A stretch of DNA of 41,651 nucleotides from CAYRHN01 sp964424115 (GCA_964424115.1 CAYRHN010000023.1:1-41651); one strand, 5' to 3'; positions 1 to 9,200 are shown, counted from the stretch's first letter. Translations and numbers: made by a program. The notes: a model not told the origin generated them from the letters alone.

Positions 1-43
1 CGCTCTGTTTGTCATTGCTGTCTCCATCAACTTCATTTGGTAG
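1..43 (+). CDS. 3' end of an upstream gene, probably a membrane protein
   Basis: Only the last 13 codons are present, reading ALFVIAVSINFIW and then TAG at 41-43. The stretch is hydrophobic, as in the last membrane helix of a transporter or permease, but it is too short to name a family. The other two frames look less protein-like: the first gives a Cys/His-rich string that stops at 49-51. Strand and frame are inferred from the hydrophobic character alone. Confidence 0.3.
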   Translation, partial: ALFVIAVSINFIW

Positions 44-51
44 CAACTTGA

Positions 52-153
52 GTTATTTACCGCGATGACGCCCTGGGGGGCAGCTACACCCTGCTGCACA
101 GCGGCGAATTGAGCCAACCCCCGAAATTATTCTTGCCCATCGTTCAAAATTGA
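52..153 (+). pseudogene. Remnant of a secreted-protein gene (C-terminal tail only)
   Basis: Directly after an in-frame TGA at 49-51, the frame reads through to a TGA at 151-153 and ends in PPKLFLPIVQN. There is no start codon with a ribosome-binding site. The ending matches the C-terminal tails of both subtilisin-like proteins in this window (DLFIPFVSR and DLFLPIMFH). This suggests the last ~33 codons of a secreted protein whose upstream part is lost or lies out of frame. Alternatives are a frameshift near position 45-50 in a longer gene, or chance. Confidence 0.35.
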
Positions 154-181
154 CCCACATTCGCAAAGGAGCCCCACCACC

Positions 182-841
182 ATGTTTGAATTCCTGCAAA
201 ACCCGGCCTCCATCCGCCTGTTCGGCATCCTGGGAGGGCTGCTGCCCTTACTTGCTTCGCTGTGCGCCGCGTTGGTCTACCGCGGCAGGCAAGGAGAACG
301 CTATTCGCTGCGTAACCACTTCATCTCCGAACTGGGTGAACTGGGTGTATCCAAACTGGCCTGGCTCTTCAACATCGGCCTGATGGGCTGCGGGCTGGCC
401 CTGTTGCCCTGCTGCATCGGTCTGGGCTTACTCATCCCGGGTGTGTGGTCCAAACTGGGTATGATCGCCGGCATCATCGCCGCAGTGGGAGTGTTCTTTG
501 TGGGGGTATTTCCGATGAACTATCTCAAGCCGCACACCCTGGCAGCGATGACCTATTTCCGGCTGGGATTGGCTATGTCAATCTTCTTCACTTTAGCTCT
601 TTTTACCCAGACGGAAGAGCCGCCTGCCCTGCCGCGCCTGCTCGGCCTGCTGGGAATCCCGGCAGTGATCGCCTATTCTTCCTTCCTGGTCTATTCGCAT
701 GTGAAAGCCAGAGAGACAGAACAAACCCTCGACCCGACCGCGCAGATCGAGCGCCCGCGGGTATGGATGATGACCGTGCTGGAATGGTCGATCTTTCTCA
801 CCACTGTGCCGTGGTTCCTGGCGATCGGATTATTAATCTAG
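182..841 (+). CDS. DUF998-like multi-pass membrane protein
   Basis: A 219-residue protein with about six predicted membrane helices: near residues 12-32, 58-80, 83-107, 118-140, 150-168 and 197-218. The segment NHFISELGELG just after the first helix resembles the FISELG-type signature I associate with DUF998 (Frag1/DRAM-like) proteins, and the length fits that family. Their function is not established; a role in the cytoplasmic membrane is all that can be said. The start is supported by AAAGGAG at 165-171, ten bases before the ATG. The gene converges on the kinase gene that follows, and the two overlap by nine bases. Confidence 0.75.
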   Translation: MFEFLQNPASIRLFGILGGLLPLLASLCAALVYRGRQGERYSLRNHFISELGELGVSKLAWLFNIGLMGCGLALLPCCIGLGLLIPGVWSKLGMIAGIIAAVGVFFVGVFPMNYLKPHTLAAMTYFRLGLAMSIFFTLALFTQTEEPPALPRLLGLLGIPAVIAYSSFLVYSHVKARETEQTLDPTAQIERPRVWMMTVLEWSIFLTTVPWFLAIGLLI

Positions 842-1810
842 ATCGACCAGGCTTTCCAGCGTCTGCTCCAACTGCGCCCGCGCCCACTTTTTCTGCCGGT
901 CATCTGCATAGGCGCGGTAATCACATTCAATGATCATGATCAGATAAAGATAGACGGCATACAGCTTGCGGCGCAGGCGTTTGGCAGGGGTGTCCTTCAT
1001 AGCCAGGCCGTAGCCCAACATGAAAGGGCTGCCCTCTTCCACATACCCAAAATTGGTCTCCATCAGCGGATCGCCCCACAAGACGCGCTCAAAGTCAAAG
1101 ATGCCGGTCACCCGGGCCTGGGATGGATCAATCAATACGTTGCCGTCCCACAAATCCCAATGCACCAGGCGCGGTTCAATGATCTCCGACAGGGCGCCGT
1201 ATCCCAGGCGCGGCAGGGCAGCCAGTTGTTCATACGGCCAGGGTAATTGCGCCCCAATGGCTGCACCGTCCTCCAACACCCCGCCCAGCATGCGTGCAAA
1301 GGTTTGCGGCCATCCCAAGCCGGCCGGTTGGGACTGAGCAAAATACCCAAACGCCTCCCCCTGGATCTCGTTAATCTGGCGTAAATATCCGCCCAACTGC
1401 CGGTCAATCTCCGCCTGGGCCTGGATGGATAGCTCCGCGCGAACCTTATGCAAGGCTACCCCCGGCAGGCAGCTCATCAACAAGTAATCGTTGCCCAGCA
1501 CCTGGCGAGAGGTATCATACGCCAACACGTCCGGTGCGGGAAGGGAAGTGCGCGCCTGCACCAGGCGCAGGGCTTCCACTTCAGCGCGCAGAATGTCCCG
1601 CTCGTAACGCAACACCCGCAGCCCGTCTGGAGGGGCCACCTTCAACACGCAGCACAAGCCGTCCGCCATTTGCATGCGGTAAGCCGCATTAAAAAAGCCA
1701 TCGGTCAGTTCTTCAAATTGGACAGGGCGAGCCAGGCTGCCAAAATATCGGCGAGAGATCTGTTCCGCCTGGGCCAGGGAAACGGGGGTTTTGGATCGCG
1801 ATGCAGGCAT
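833..1810 (-). CDS. APH-family (aminoglycoside/fructosamine-type) phosphotransferase
   Basis: A 325-residue cytoplasmic kinase-like protein of the APH/choline kinase fold. The catalytic loop HWDLWDGN (H217, D219, N224) matches the family HxDxxxxN motif, and IFDFE with D239 is the metal-binding DFG equivalent. An N-lobe Lys lies in CVLKVAP, with a Glu-rich helix after it. Length is normal for the family. The substrate cannot be told from sequence: such proteins act on aminoglycosides, fructosamines, homoserine, choline or unknown small molecules. With no resistance genes nearby, a housekeeping small-molecule kinase is more likely than drug resistance. It is transcribed towards the DUF998-like gene. 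The start is the first ATG of the frame; no strong Shine-Dalgarno was seen. Confidence 0.8.
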   Translation of the reverse strand: MPASRSKTPVSLAQAEQISRRYFGSLARPVQFEELTDGFFNAAYRMQMADGLCCVLKVAPPDGLRVLRYERDILRAEVEALRLVQARTSLPAPDVLAYDTSRQVLGNDYLLMSCLPGVALHKVRAELSIQAQAEIDRQLGGYLRQINEIQGEAFGYFAQSQPAGLGWPQTFARMLGGVLEDGAAIGAQLPWPYEQLAALPRLGYGALSEIIEPRLVHWDLWDGNVLIDPSQARVTGIFDFERVLWGDPLMETNFGYVEEGSPFMLGYGLAMKDTPAKRLRRKLYAVYLYLIMIIECDYRAYADDRQKKWARAQLEQTLESLVDLD

Positions 1811-1834
1811 GGGGATAGGTTACCACAAAAATAT

Positions 1835-2159
1835 GCCCGGCGGGGTTCGAATATCACCCCCCTGTGGGGCCTGCGACCAAAGGATTTGTAAAAAGTGGGC
1901 CCGGCGGGGATCGAATACTTACCCCCCTGTGGGGCCTGCGACCAAATGGTTATTCGAGATAGTGGGCCCGGCGGGGTTCGAATACTTACCCCCCTGTGGG
2001 GCCTGCGACCAAAGGATTTGTAAAAAGTGGGCCCGGCGGGGATCGAATACTTACCCCCCTGTGGGGCCTGCGACCAAAGGATTTGTAAAAAGTGGGCCCG
2101 GCGGGGATCGAATACTTACCCCCCTGTGGGGCCTGCGACCAAATGGTTATTCGAGATAG
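1835..2159 (-). repeat. Five tandem degenerate copies of the tRNA-Met 3' half, each with a palindromic insert
   Basis: Units begin at 1835, 1899, 1966, 2031 and 2096 and run into the intact tRNA gene, giving periods of 64, 67, 65, 65 and 67 bases. Read on the minus strand, each unit carries the tRNA segment GGTCGCAGG, then a ~19-base insertion built on CCCC-ACA-GGGG, then the T-loop (TTCGAA or TTCGAT) and the acceptor strand CCCCGCCGGGCCCA. Two unit types exist: units 2 and 5 keep a piece resembling the anticodon-stem side (ATAACCATTTGG); units 1, 3 and 4 have a diverged version. None can fold as a complete tRNA. Transcription from the tRNA gene would run straight into the array. Confidence 0.85.
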
Positions 2160-2232
2160 TGGGCCCGGCGGGGTTCGAACCTGCGACCAAACGGTTATGA
2201 GCCGTCCGCTCTAACCACTGAGCTACGGGCCC
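2160..2232 (-). tRNA. tRNA-Met (CAT), elongator type
   Basis: The minus strand folds as a 73-base tRNA without an encoded CCA. The acceptor stem is GGGCCCG with CGGGCCC; the D stem is GCTC with GAGC; the anticodon stem GACGG with CCGTT holds the loop CTCATAA (anticodon CAT); the T arm is GCAGG-TTCGAAC-CCCGC; the discriminator base is A. The first acceptor pair G-C is matched, unlike the mismatched 1-72 pair of bacterial initiators, so this is an elongator tRNA-Met; a CAT-anticodon isoleucine tRNA (modified by TilS) is the main alternative. The A51-C63 mismatch in the T stem also occurs in E. coli elongator tRNA-Met as I recall it. Confidence 0.93.
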
Positions 2233-2250
2233 CAAAAGATATTCACTTCT

Positions 2251-2310
2251 TAATGCCCGTCCGCTCAACTCCCTACGGGAGCGCTTACGCGACCCCTGAG
2301 CTACGGGCCC
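2251..2310 (-). pseudogene. 5'-half tRNA-Met copy with an insertion in the D arm
   Basis: Read on the minus strand from 2310, the sequence repeats the start of the neighbouring tRNA: GGGCCCGTAGCTCAG. About 25-30 bases made of two small hairpins (GCG-TAAG-CGC and CTCCC-GTA-GGGAG) follow where the D loop should be, and the tRNA pattern then resumes as GAGCGGACGG before decaying at GCATTAAG. There is no 3' half, so it cannot make a tRNA. It lies 18 bases upstream of the real gene in transcription order and may be co-transcribed with it. Confidence 0.75.
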
Positions 2311-2385
2311 CAAAAGCTTCTCAAATTATATCATGCCCCAATCCTGTCATGGGATTTTTGGCTGGCTTCGCCATCCCAAACCCCA

Positions 2386-2949
2386 CTATTCCATCCCCTT
2401 CACTCCCTTCAGGCAGGTATTTACAAACCGCGCCCCTTCCAGATTCGCCCCGGTCAAGTCAGCATGGGTCAAATCAGCCTGTTCGAAATCGGTATGATAA
2501 AGATTCGCTCCGCGCAGATCGCAACCGGTGAGATCGCAACGCGAGAAATCTGCCACGCGCAGGTTGGCGCGGCGTAAATTCGCCCCTGCAAAAAAGGCAT
2601 CGATCACCAGGCTTCCGCTCAAGTCTGCGCCTTCCAAATCCTGCCCCTCGGCCCAAACGCCACTCAGGTCAGCAAACGAGAAATTCACCCCGCGTAGATC
2701 CAGCCCAGAAAAGCGCTTATGGCTCAACGCGGCCTGTTTGCCCCTGGCGCCCAGGCCCTTGAACCCTGCGATATACACCCCAAAAGTGATCCCGGTGTCA
2801 AGACCTCCCCCAGCCACAAAGGTCTCCCAATGTCCTTCGCCCCCACCCGTCTCAATGAACAGAGCATGTTCTTTCAATATCTCGGCAAACTGCTCTGCGG
2901 AGAGTGGATCCTTATCCACGAGGTAAGACATCATTGGGTAGCGTTTCAT
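2386..2949 (-). CDS. Pentapeptide-repeat protein
   Basis: A 187-residue protein. Residues ~80-185 consist of A(D/N)LxG-type pentapeptide repeats (for example GANLRRANLRVADF and ADLTHADLTGANLEGA), which fold into a right-handed quadrilateral beta helix. The N-terminal ~75 residues form a separate region with a Gly-rich segment (ETGGGEGHWETF) that I do not recognise. The ATG at 2949 shares its A with the stop codon of the upstream glycosyltransferase gene (TGATG) and has AGGA eight bases before it, so translational coupling is likely; an upstream GTG in frame is less plausible. Such proteins are structural scaffolds or DNA mimics; no function is assigned here. Confidence 0.85.
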   Translation of the reverse strand: MKRYPMMSYLVDKDPLSAEQFAEILKEHALFIETGGGEGHWETFVAGGGLDTGITFGVYIAGFKGLGARGKQAALSHKRFSGLDLRGVNFSFADLSGVWAEGQDLEGADLSGSLVIDAFFAGANLRRANLRVADFSRCDLTGCDLRGANLYHTDFEQADLTHADLTGANLEGARFVNTCLKGVKGME

Positions 2950-5015
2950 CAATGATCCTGGTTCTGGCACAATGTATCCAGTAATAACTGCTGCCCTTGA
3001 GGATACTTTTGCCCCATCGCGGCTGTATCAGCGTCCAAAATCCGGCAAACCTGATGCCGGGTGTTGGGGTCATTGGTGAGGATCGGCGCCAAGGCCCGCA
3101 CCCTGTCCTCCTGCCCGAGGTAAGCATACGCTCGAACAAAGGGGAACCACTCCATCCAATCCTGTGGAGAGAGTTCAAGCTCCTCGGCAGCCTGACCCAA
3201 CTGGACAACCTTCTCCCAGTCGCCTCGCTGGGCTGCCAGGTCGGCCTGTTCATAGTAATAGCACCAGCCGTGCGCCGGTTCTGCGCCAAAGATCTCCGCC
3301 GGTGGTTGGACAGGCTGCGCCTGGACATCTATCTGCGCAATATTTGAATAAGGCCCAATCAGTAGAATTTCGTTTCTGTCCTGGCTGGATAACAATAACT
3401 GCTCTCCATCCAACGCATGGACACAGGCATCCTCCGAAGGTTGGCTGAGCACCAGCAGACGGCTCGGATCCATCACGCTGTATGTGGCGCGCCGCTTCCG
3501 TGTAGTTGTTTGATTTTCCAGAACTTTGAATATATCCTGTTGGTTTAAGGTCATTGCCGGGAGTGGAACATCCAGAAGCTGTTCGTTATCTATATAATCC
3601 GAATAATACATGAGGTTAGCCGGTCCCCAAATCGCGTAGTCTTCGGATATCGGCTGGCGCGCATAATCGGCTGCCAGAAGCGTTCCCGGTTCGATATTCG
3701 GCATTCGCCAGCTAACCTGCCACCAGAAATCGCGCACCACTTCCCAGTTCTTTACATATTTCATTGTGTTGGCCGTATGAGTGGCAATGGCGAGCGAGAC
3801 TAACAACAGCGGAAGGATTGTCCGGAAGTTTCCGCGAACATAACGCGTAATAAAACCGGCCAACGCCATTGCTGCTCCAATTGAAGCAGGCAAGGAGAAT
3901 CTTCCAAAACCTTCAAAACGAACATGTCGGTTTCCCAAGACCGCCGGAATCAGCGCACATACAATAACAAAAAGCCCTATCCAAATCCAATCTGTGCCAG
4001 GTAGGTTCTTTTTATTCTCATTTTCAGGCTCCCCGACCACCCGTGACATGAAGCCCCAGGTGATCCCTAGCCCAAGAAACAAAAGTCCAAACAAAACCAG
4101 AAAGTCTCTTAGCCGCAAAACACCAAGAAGACTATAGGCCGGCACAAACCAGGCCCCAAATAACACGGTGATAATATCCTGAAGCAAATAGATCAGCATC
4201 CAGACCAACATCAAAGGATTGCCGCGTAAACTTGCAAACATTCCTTGAATATCGGTGGTGGTTCGATCCCCCTCAAACAAGTTAATACGCCAGTACAGAT
4301 ATGCCAGGGCCAGGATCAGGTAGGGCCAGACAGTCTTTAGCAACCCCCACAATCTGTTCTTCCAATTCTTTTGATTTCCAAGAAGCTCAAGATACCCCAA
4401 CAAAACAAAGCGAAAGGCTTCCAGACCAATGTAATACTCCATCAAGAGGGGGTAAAGCAAACCAGATAAACATGCCCCCAGGACAAGGAGAATTCGCGGC
4501 AGCAGGTGGTGGGAAAACCAGGCCCGGATGCTCAGGCCAATCGATAAGAAAGCCAGAAAGAAGCTCAACAAATGAGACTGATAATCGATCGCGTTGGGTT
4601 GATCCAAAAAACCTGGATAAATAGCGAAGAACACGACCGCCCAATAAACCGCCTTTTTCCGCTCCGGCCAGACCATGCGCAGGATCCACCAGGCGGAGAG
4701 AATGCTCCCCAGGCGCAGCAAATACCCACTCAGGCTGAACAACAGCGGCGAGGCACCAAAGAGCGAGAACGCCGCACTGACCACATAGGCCCGGGCTGGA
4801 CGATCTTCAGCAAAGACTGAGATAAATCGTTCCCAGGAACCGGCGTATTTGATATAGACCAGATACCAATCGTCGTTGTAAAATCCCAACCTGGCAATGA
4901 AAGGCAGGTAGCAGATCCCAGCCAACGCAGCCAGGAAGAATATGCCAAAGAGCAATTCGTGCCGTTTGATAAAAGACGCGACCCGTTTCGTTCGATCCAT
5001 GATCCGATTGAGCAT
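2949..5015 (-). CDS. GT-C-like integral membrane glycosyltransferase
   Basis: A 688-residue protein with roughly ten membrane helices in the first ~430 residues and a soluble C-terminal region. Helix 1 (residues ~22-40) is followed by GFYNDDW with D48 and D49, the position where GT-C enzymes (PMT/ArnT-like, using lipid-linked sugars) carry catalytic acidic residues in the first outer loop. The C-terminal ~230 residues are extracytoplasmic or soluble and end in a helical, TPR-like stretch. The acceptor is unknown. The ATG at 5015 has GGGAG nine bases upstream. The gene follows the ATPase/winged-helix gene by 37 bases and overlaps the pentapeptide gene by one base, so the three may be one operon. 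Confidence 0.7.
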   Translation of the reverse strand: MLNRIMDRTKRVASFIKRHELLFGIFFLAALAGICYLPFIARLGFYNDDWYLVYIKYAGSWERFISVFAEDRPARAYVVSAAFSLFGASPLLFSLSGYLLRLGSILSAWWILRMVWPERKKAVYWAVVFFAIYPGFLDQPNAIDYQSHLLSFFLAFLSIGLSIRAWFSHHLLPRILLVLGACLSGLLYPLLMEYYIGLEAFRFVLLGYLELLGNQKNWKNRLWGLLKTVWPYLILALAYLYWRINLFEGDRTTTDIQGMFASLRGNPLMLVWMLIYLLQDIITVLFGAWFVPAYSLLGVLRLRDFLVLFGLLFLGLGITWGFMSRVVGEPENENKKNLPGTDWIWIGLFVIVCALIPAVLGNRHVRFEGFGRFSLPASIGAAMALAGFITRYVRGNFRTILPLLLVSLAIATHTANTMKYVKNWEVVRDFWWQVSWRMPNIEPGTLLAADYARQPISEDYAIWGPANLMYYSDYIDNEQLLDVPLPAMTLNQQDIFKVLENQTTTRKRRATYSVMDPSRLLVLSQPSEDACVHALDGEQLLLSSQDRNEILLIGPYSNIAQIDVQAQPVQPPAEIFGAEPAHGWCYYYEQADLAAQRGDWEKVVQLGQAAEELELSPQDWMEWFPFVRAYAYLGQEDRVRALAPILTNDPNTRHQVCRILDADTAAMGQKYPQGQQLLLDTLCQNQDH

Positions 5016-5052
5016 TCTACAAACTCCCAGCCCGTAAATTATCTGAGCTATT

Positions 5053-6087
5053 TTACCTTAAAAACCGATACCCCCGCCCTGGAACTGTTTGTACATGCAC
5101 CGGTTTCTCCGGGTCAGGTTCGATCTTGAGCCGCAGACGGCGCACCAACTGTGCCAGGCTGTCATCCCGCAGGCCTTGCTGGAAAATGCGATCCTCGCTC
5201 CACACGGCGCGGATCAGGTCATCCTTTTCGCACACCTCACCAACGTGGGTGCGCAGATGATCTAGCAGGCGCTGCTCTGAAGCGGTGAGGGTCTCCTGTA
5301 CTCCTCCATCTCGGGAAAGCAAAGGATGATCCAGCAACCCGCTGCGCGACAGATCTTCAGCGGAAGCCCCTGCCAGCAATTCCGCAGCCCGGCGGCGGAC
5401 AGACGGGTGAGCACGCAGCGCAGCGGGCTCCAGAGGCGCCCCATCCGCGTGCGCCTGGCAGGCTGCGCGCAAGAGCGAGGGGTAGCCCCGGCTGATCGAG
5501 ACCAGCCCGGTGACCTCCTCGCCTGTCCAGGCCAAACCGGCGCGTGCGGCATAAGCAGCAGCGCTCCAGCGCGCATCGGACTCGGAGAGCGGCCCCAGCC
5601 AGAGGGTATGACCAAAGAACAGCTCGGCCAGTTCCCCACCCGGTTCGGGCGCCTGGCGAGCCGCCAGGACCAACACCAGCCGGTATTTGAATGCATCCCG
5701 CAAGGCGCGCAAGTTGCCCTCCACCTCCCGCGGCAAGCTGTCAAAGCGGTCCAAAAGCACGGCCAGGCGCTGGGGCGGGCCGGCCAAGCGGGCAAATAAT
5801 TCGTTCTCAAGGGCATCCAGCGAGTCAGCGGCATTCTTATCTGCGCCCAAGGCGCGCAGCAGCACACGCCACAAACCGGCCGGGGCAGGCTCTGCCAGGC
5901 GATTGCAGTCCGCCAGCGCCACAGGCAGATCTCCCGCACCCCCATGCGCCAAAAAGGCCAGCAAATTACTCTTGCCGGCCCCACTCAGACCCAACACCAG
6001 CGAACATTCCCCCGCCCAGGCAGCGGCGAGGATGCTCTTCGTCTCGGCGGCGCGGTAATCATGGGGATAATCATTCCAGGCAGGCAT
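5053..6087 (-). CDS. AAA/STAND-like ATPase fused to an OmpR-type winged helix
   Basis: A 344-residue protein. The N-terminal P-loop domain has Walker A GLSGAGKS at ~33-40 and a Walker B-like LAVLLDRFDSLP near 110. A helical region follows, and the last ~75 residues form a winged helix of the Trans_reg_C (OmpR/PhoB) type, with DDSLAQLVRRLRLKIEPDP and the terminal wing VQTVPGRGYRF. No receiver domain is present, so this is not a response regulator but a nucleotide-gated transcription factor of STAND-like design. The ATG at 6087 is chosen because the frame extends upstream only through a TTG; the ribosome-binding site is weak either way. Its targets are unknown; the downstream membrane glycosyltransferase gene and the divergent protease genes are candidates. 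Confidence 0.75.
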   Translation of the reverse strand: MPAWNDYPHDYRAAETKSILAAAWAGECSLVLGLSGAGKSNLLAFLAHGGAGDLPVALADCNRLAEPAPAGLWRVLLRALGADKNAADSLDALENELFARLAGPPQRLAVLLDRFDSLPREVEGNLRALRDAFKYRLVLVLAARQAPEPGGELAELFFGHTLWLGPLSESDARWSAAAYAARAGLAWTGEEVTGLVSISRGYPSLLRAACQAHADGAPLEPAALRAHPSVRRRAAELLAGASAEDLSRSGLLDHPLLSRDGGVQETLTASEQRLLDHLRTHVGEVCEKDDLIRAVWSEDRIFQQGLRDDSLAQLVRRLRLKIEPDPEKPVHVQTVPGRGYRFLR

Positions 6088-6173
6088 AGCATCAGGATAG
6101 CATGAATACAGCCTTCTGGCAAATCCAAACAAGACGATAATTTGGTTTCGCTTTCACACCTAAGGAATTGACG

Positions 6174-6179
6174 TATAAT
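6174..6179 (+). promoter_or_regulatory. Candidate -10 element for the protease genes
   Basis: A perfect TATAAT lies about 110 bases before the first protease ATG. The best -35 at 17-base spacing (CTTTCA, 6151-6156) is weak. A transcript from here would have a ~100-base leader. Confidence 0.3.
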
Positions 6180-6287
6180 ATAAATTAATCCATCTTCTCC
6201 CTCTTGAAAACAAATCCATTTCTGCCCGCCACGCAACCTCCATCGGGGGAACTAATAAAACCTAGATCGTCGAGAAAGGGATTACCC

Positions 6288-9200
6288 ATGCAATTATCAT
6301 TTCCTTGCCGCCTATTTCTATCGGCAGTTTGTGCTATAGCTGTGTTTGTTCTCAGCCTTGGTCCAAGCAGTTCTCTCTCGGTCTCAGCGCAAACCTGGCT
6401 AGCGGACCAGTATGTTTCCACTGCATCAATGGGCCTGACCACGCAGGCTGAGATCCAGCGTCCCGCCAAGAGCGATGAACCCTCCATCCCGGGTCTGGAT
6501 TGGCAGTTGGAGCAGCTCTATCGCGCCTCCCTCTCCCAAGATAAAGCCACTCTAGATACTCTGCGTGGTTTGCCGTCGGTCAACCTGGATTCTGCTACCG
6601 CGCGCGTGATCATCGAACTCGATACCCCCTCCGGCGCCAAAGCCGTCGGTGAAACCTGGACCGAGGTGGTCAAGACCGCCAATGGCTCATTGGCCGAGAT
6701 CCATCACGCTGCGCCGATACGCATCAACGCTGACCTGGAGGCTGCCCTCAAAGCCGCCGGTGCGCAGTTCGAAACCGCCACCATGTACCAACTGCAGGTG
6801 GTAGTCCCCTTCAACAGCCTCGAAACCCTCACTCACATCTCCGGCGTGCGATATGTACGCCTCCCTTTCCCTGTACAACCAACCGAAGGCTCAAGTACCT
6901 CCCAAGGAGTTAGTGCCACTAATCTTAGTGATTGGCATAGCGTTGGGTACAATGGGACTGGGACTACCATTGGAATCTTTGACCTCGGTTTCAGCGGTTG
7001 GCAAACGCGCCAGTCTACCAATGATCTACCTCCGGCTGACCGTCTGGTTCTGATGGATTACAGTTCCGCCTATGATTTCGAACCGGACATCACCGCTCAA
7101 AAGCACGGCACTGCCTGCGCAGAAATAGCTTATGATATGGCTCCTGGCAGCACTATCTATCTCTATGCCTTCAATACTGAGGTGGAATTTGCCAATGCTG
7201 TGAGCGATTACATGGATGTGGAAGGCAAACGGATTGCCTCGTTATCGGTTGGCTGGGTTAATGCTGGGCCGTATGATGGCACTGGCTTGCTCGCGGATGT
7301 TATTACCGCCGCCACCAACGACGGCATCTTGTGGCTCACTTCAGCCGGCAACCAGCAAACTCAACACTGGTCGGGCATCGCCACCCAGTACGGAAGCAGC
7401 AATGCAATTGCATTTGCCGATGGCAATATTAATCTCTTTGGTCCGGATATTAACTACGTATGGAATATCTCAGCAGGAGATGAACTTTCTTTGTATCTGG
7501 AATGGAATGATTGGAACGGTGGCCGTACAGGCAATCAAAATCATATCGATTACGATATTGAACTTTATCGATGGAATAGCGGAAGCTGGATCCTGGTGTC
7601 TAAAAGTATGAACAACCAATGTTCCACATCCGCTTTTCCTATGGAAGCAATCGGATATACCGTTCCTTCCGGACAGGCTGGTTATTATGGATTTGCTATT
7701 TATCGCGTTACCTCCCGCAGCGGTACTACATGTCCTAATAATTTTGGGCACTGGCTAAACCTACATACTTACAGCGGATTTTTTACTTATGGCGTAGGCG
7801 CCAATAACAGCTTTTCCATAAATAATCATTGCAATAGCATCACCATCCCGGCTGATAGCGATAACAGTATTACCGTCGGGGCTGCAAATTTTTATACCAG
7901 GCAGGAAACTCCCACCTATGGATTGGAAACTTTCAGTTCTTTTGGACCACGCAACTCAGCTGGCGGCGGCGACCCTGGCCTAACAGTTAACAAACCTGAC
8001 CTGGTCGCTTGGGATGGGGTTAACACAACCTCGTATGGACTTTCTCCAATATATGGCGGCTATTACGAACACGGCGATAGTGGGTTTTGGGGTACTTCAG
8101 CAGCTGTACCCCATGTTGCCGGGTTGATCGCTGTTGTCTGGCAGGATAACCCCACATTCAACGCCAGCCAGTTGCGCACCTATCTACAAACTCGCGCCAC
8201 ACATAAAGGGGATGGTGGTGCGTGTGGAGGAAATGTTTCAGATCAAAATAATCGCTATGGCTGGGGGTATCTTGCACATGGAAACCAAGCTCCGGTGCTT
8301 GATAACAGCAGCAATATGAACATGCCAAATATTGATGAGGATGACAAGAACAACTCCGGCATCTTGATTGCTGATCTTTTGAAAATTCCAGGCGGAGATC
8401 GTATCACCGATCCCGATCCAGATGCTTACGAAGGTATCATGATGTCACGTTCTAACGAATATGATGAGGAAACTATAGGGGTTTGGCAATTCTCTCAAGA
8501 CGGCACCAACTGGCAGAACGTGAATTTTCAGAGATTTTCATCAATACATTTACTACCCGTAGACTCCTCCACCCGTATACGCTTTATTCCATCTGCGAAT
8601 TGGAACGGGATGACTCAATTTGCATTATCCGCCTGGGATCAAACAAGGACAGCACCTTTTGATTTATTTCAACCAGGATCAATATGTCCCTTGAATTTCT
8701 GTAGCACCGCAAGCGCACAAGTCTTTATCACCATCAACCCAATCAACGATGCTCCCGTGCTCACCTCAATCAGGCCCTCTTTACCAGGGATCGCCGAAGG
8801 AGGAATCGACAATAGCGGAGTTTTTGTTTCTTCTTTGATACCAAACAATATCAGTGATGTGGATGGCAGCGGAGCCCAGAAAGGCATTGCGATCTACGCC
8901 AACAACCCTGGCAATGGCAAATGGCAATATGCTTTGAATAGCATCACTGCTTGGAATGATCTTGGTGATGTCAGCACCGATTCTGCACTGCTGCTACGGC
9001 CCGAAGACAAGGTTCGCTTTGTTCCCGATTTGTTTAATGGAACACACGCCAGCCTGTCCTATTTTGCATGGGATCAGACCAGCGGCACAGCCGGCAGCAA
9101 TGCTGACGTAAATTCTCGCGGCGGAATCACAGCCTTCAGCACCACCAGCGACACCAGCCGGATTACAGTTACCTCGATTAATGTAGCACCTGTTCTCGCT

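Noticed and set aside
1791..2159. 122-codon open frame with repeats like ARRGSNTYPPVGPATK on the plus strand
   Set aside because: It is the antisense reading of the tRNA-derived repeat array; such phrases are a classic artefact of tRNA sequence.
1835..2159. CRISPR array
   Set aside because: Units are almost continuous repeats without unique spacers and they derive from the adjacent tRNA; no cas genes are nearby.
2160..2232. A-C mismatch in the T stem as a sign of a dead tRNA
   Set aside because: As I recall, E. coli elongator tRNA-Met has the same A51-C63 mismatch, so it supports the identity rather than a pseudogene.
2116..2313. 65-codon minus-strand frame with GPVAQWLERTAHNRLVAG
   Set aside because: It translates the tRNA-Met gene itself and its 5'-half copy.
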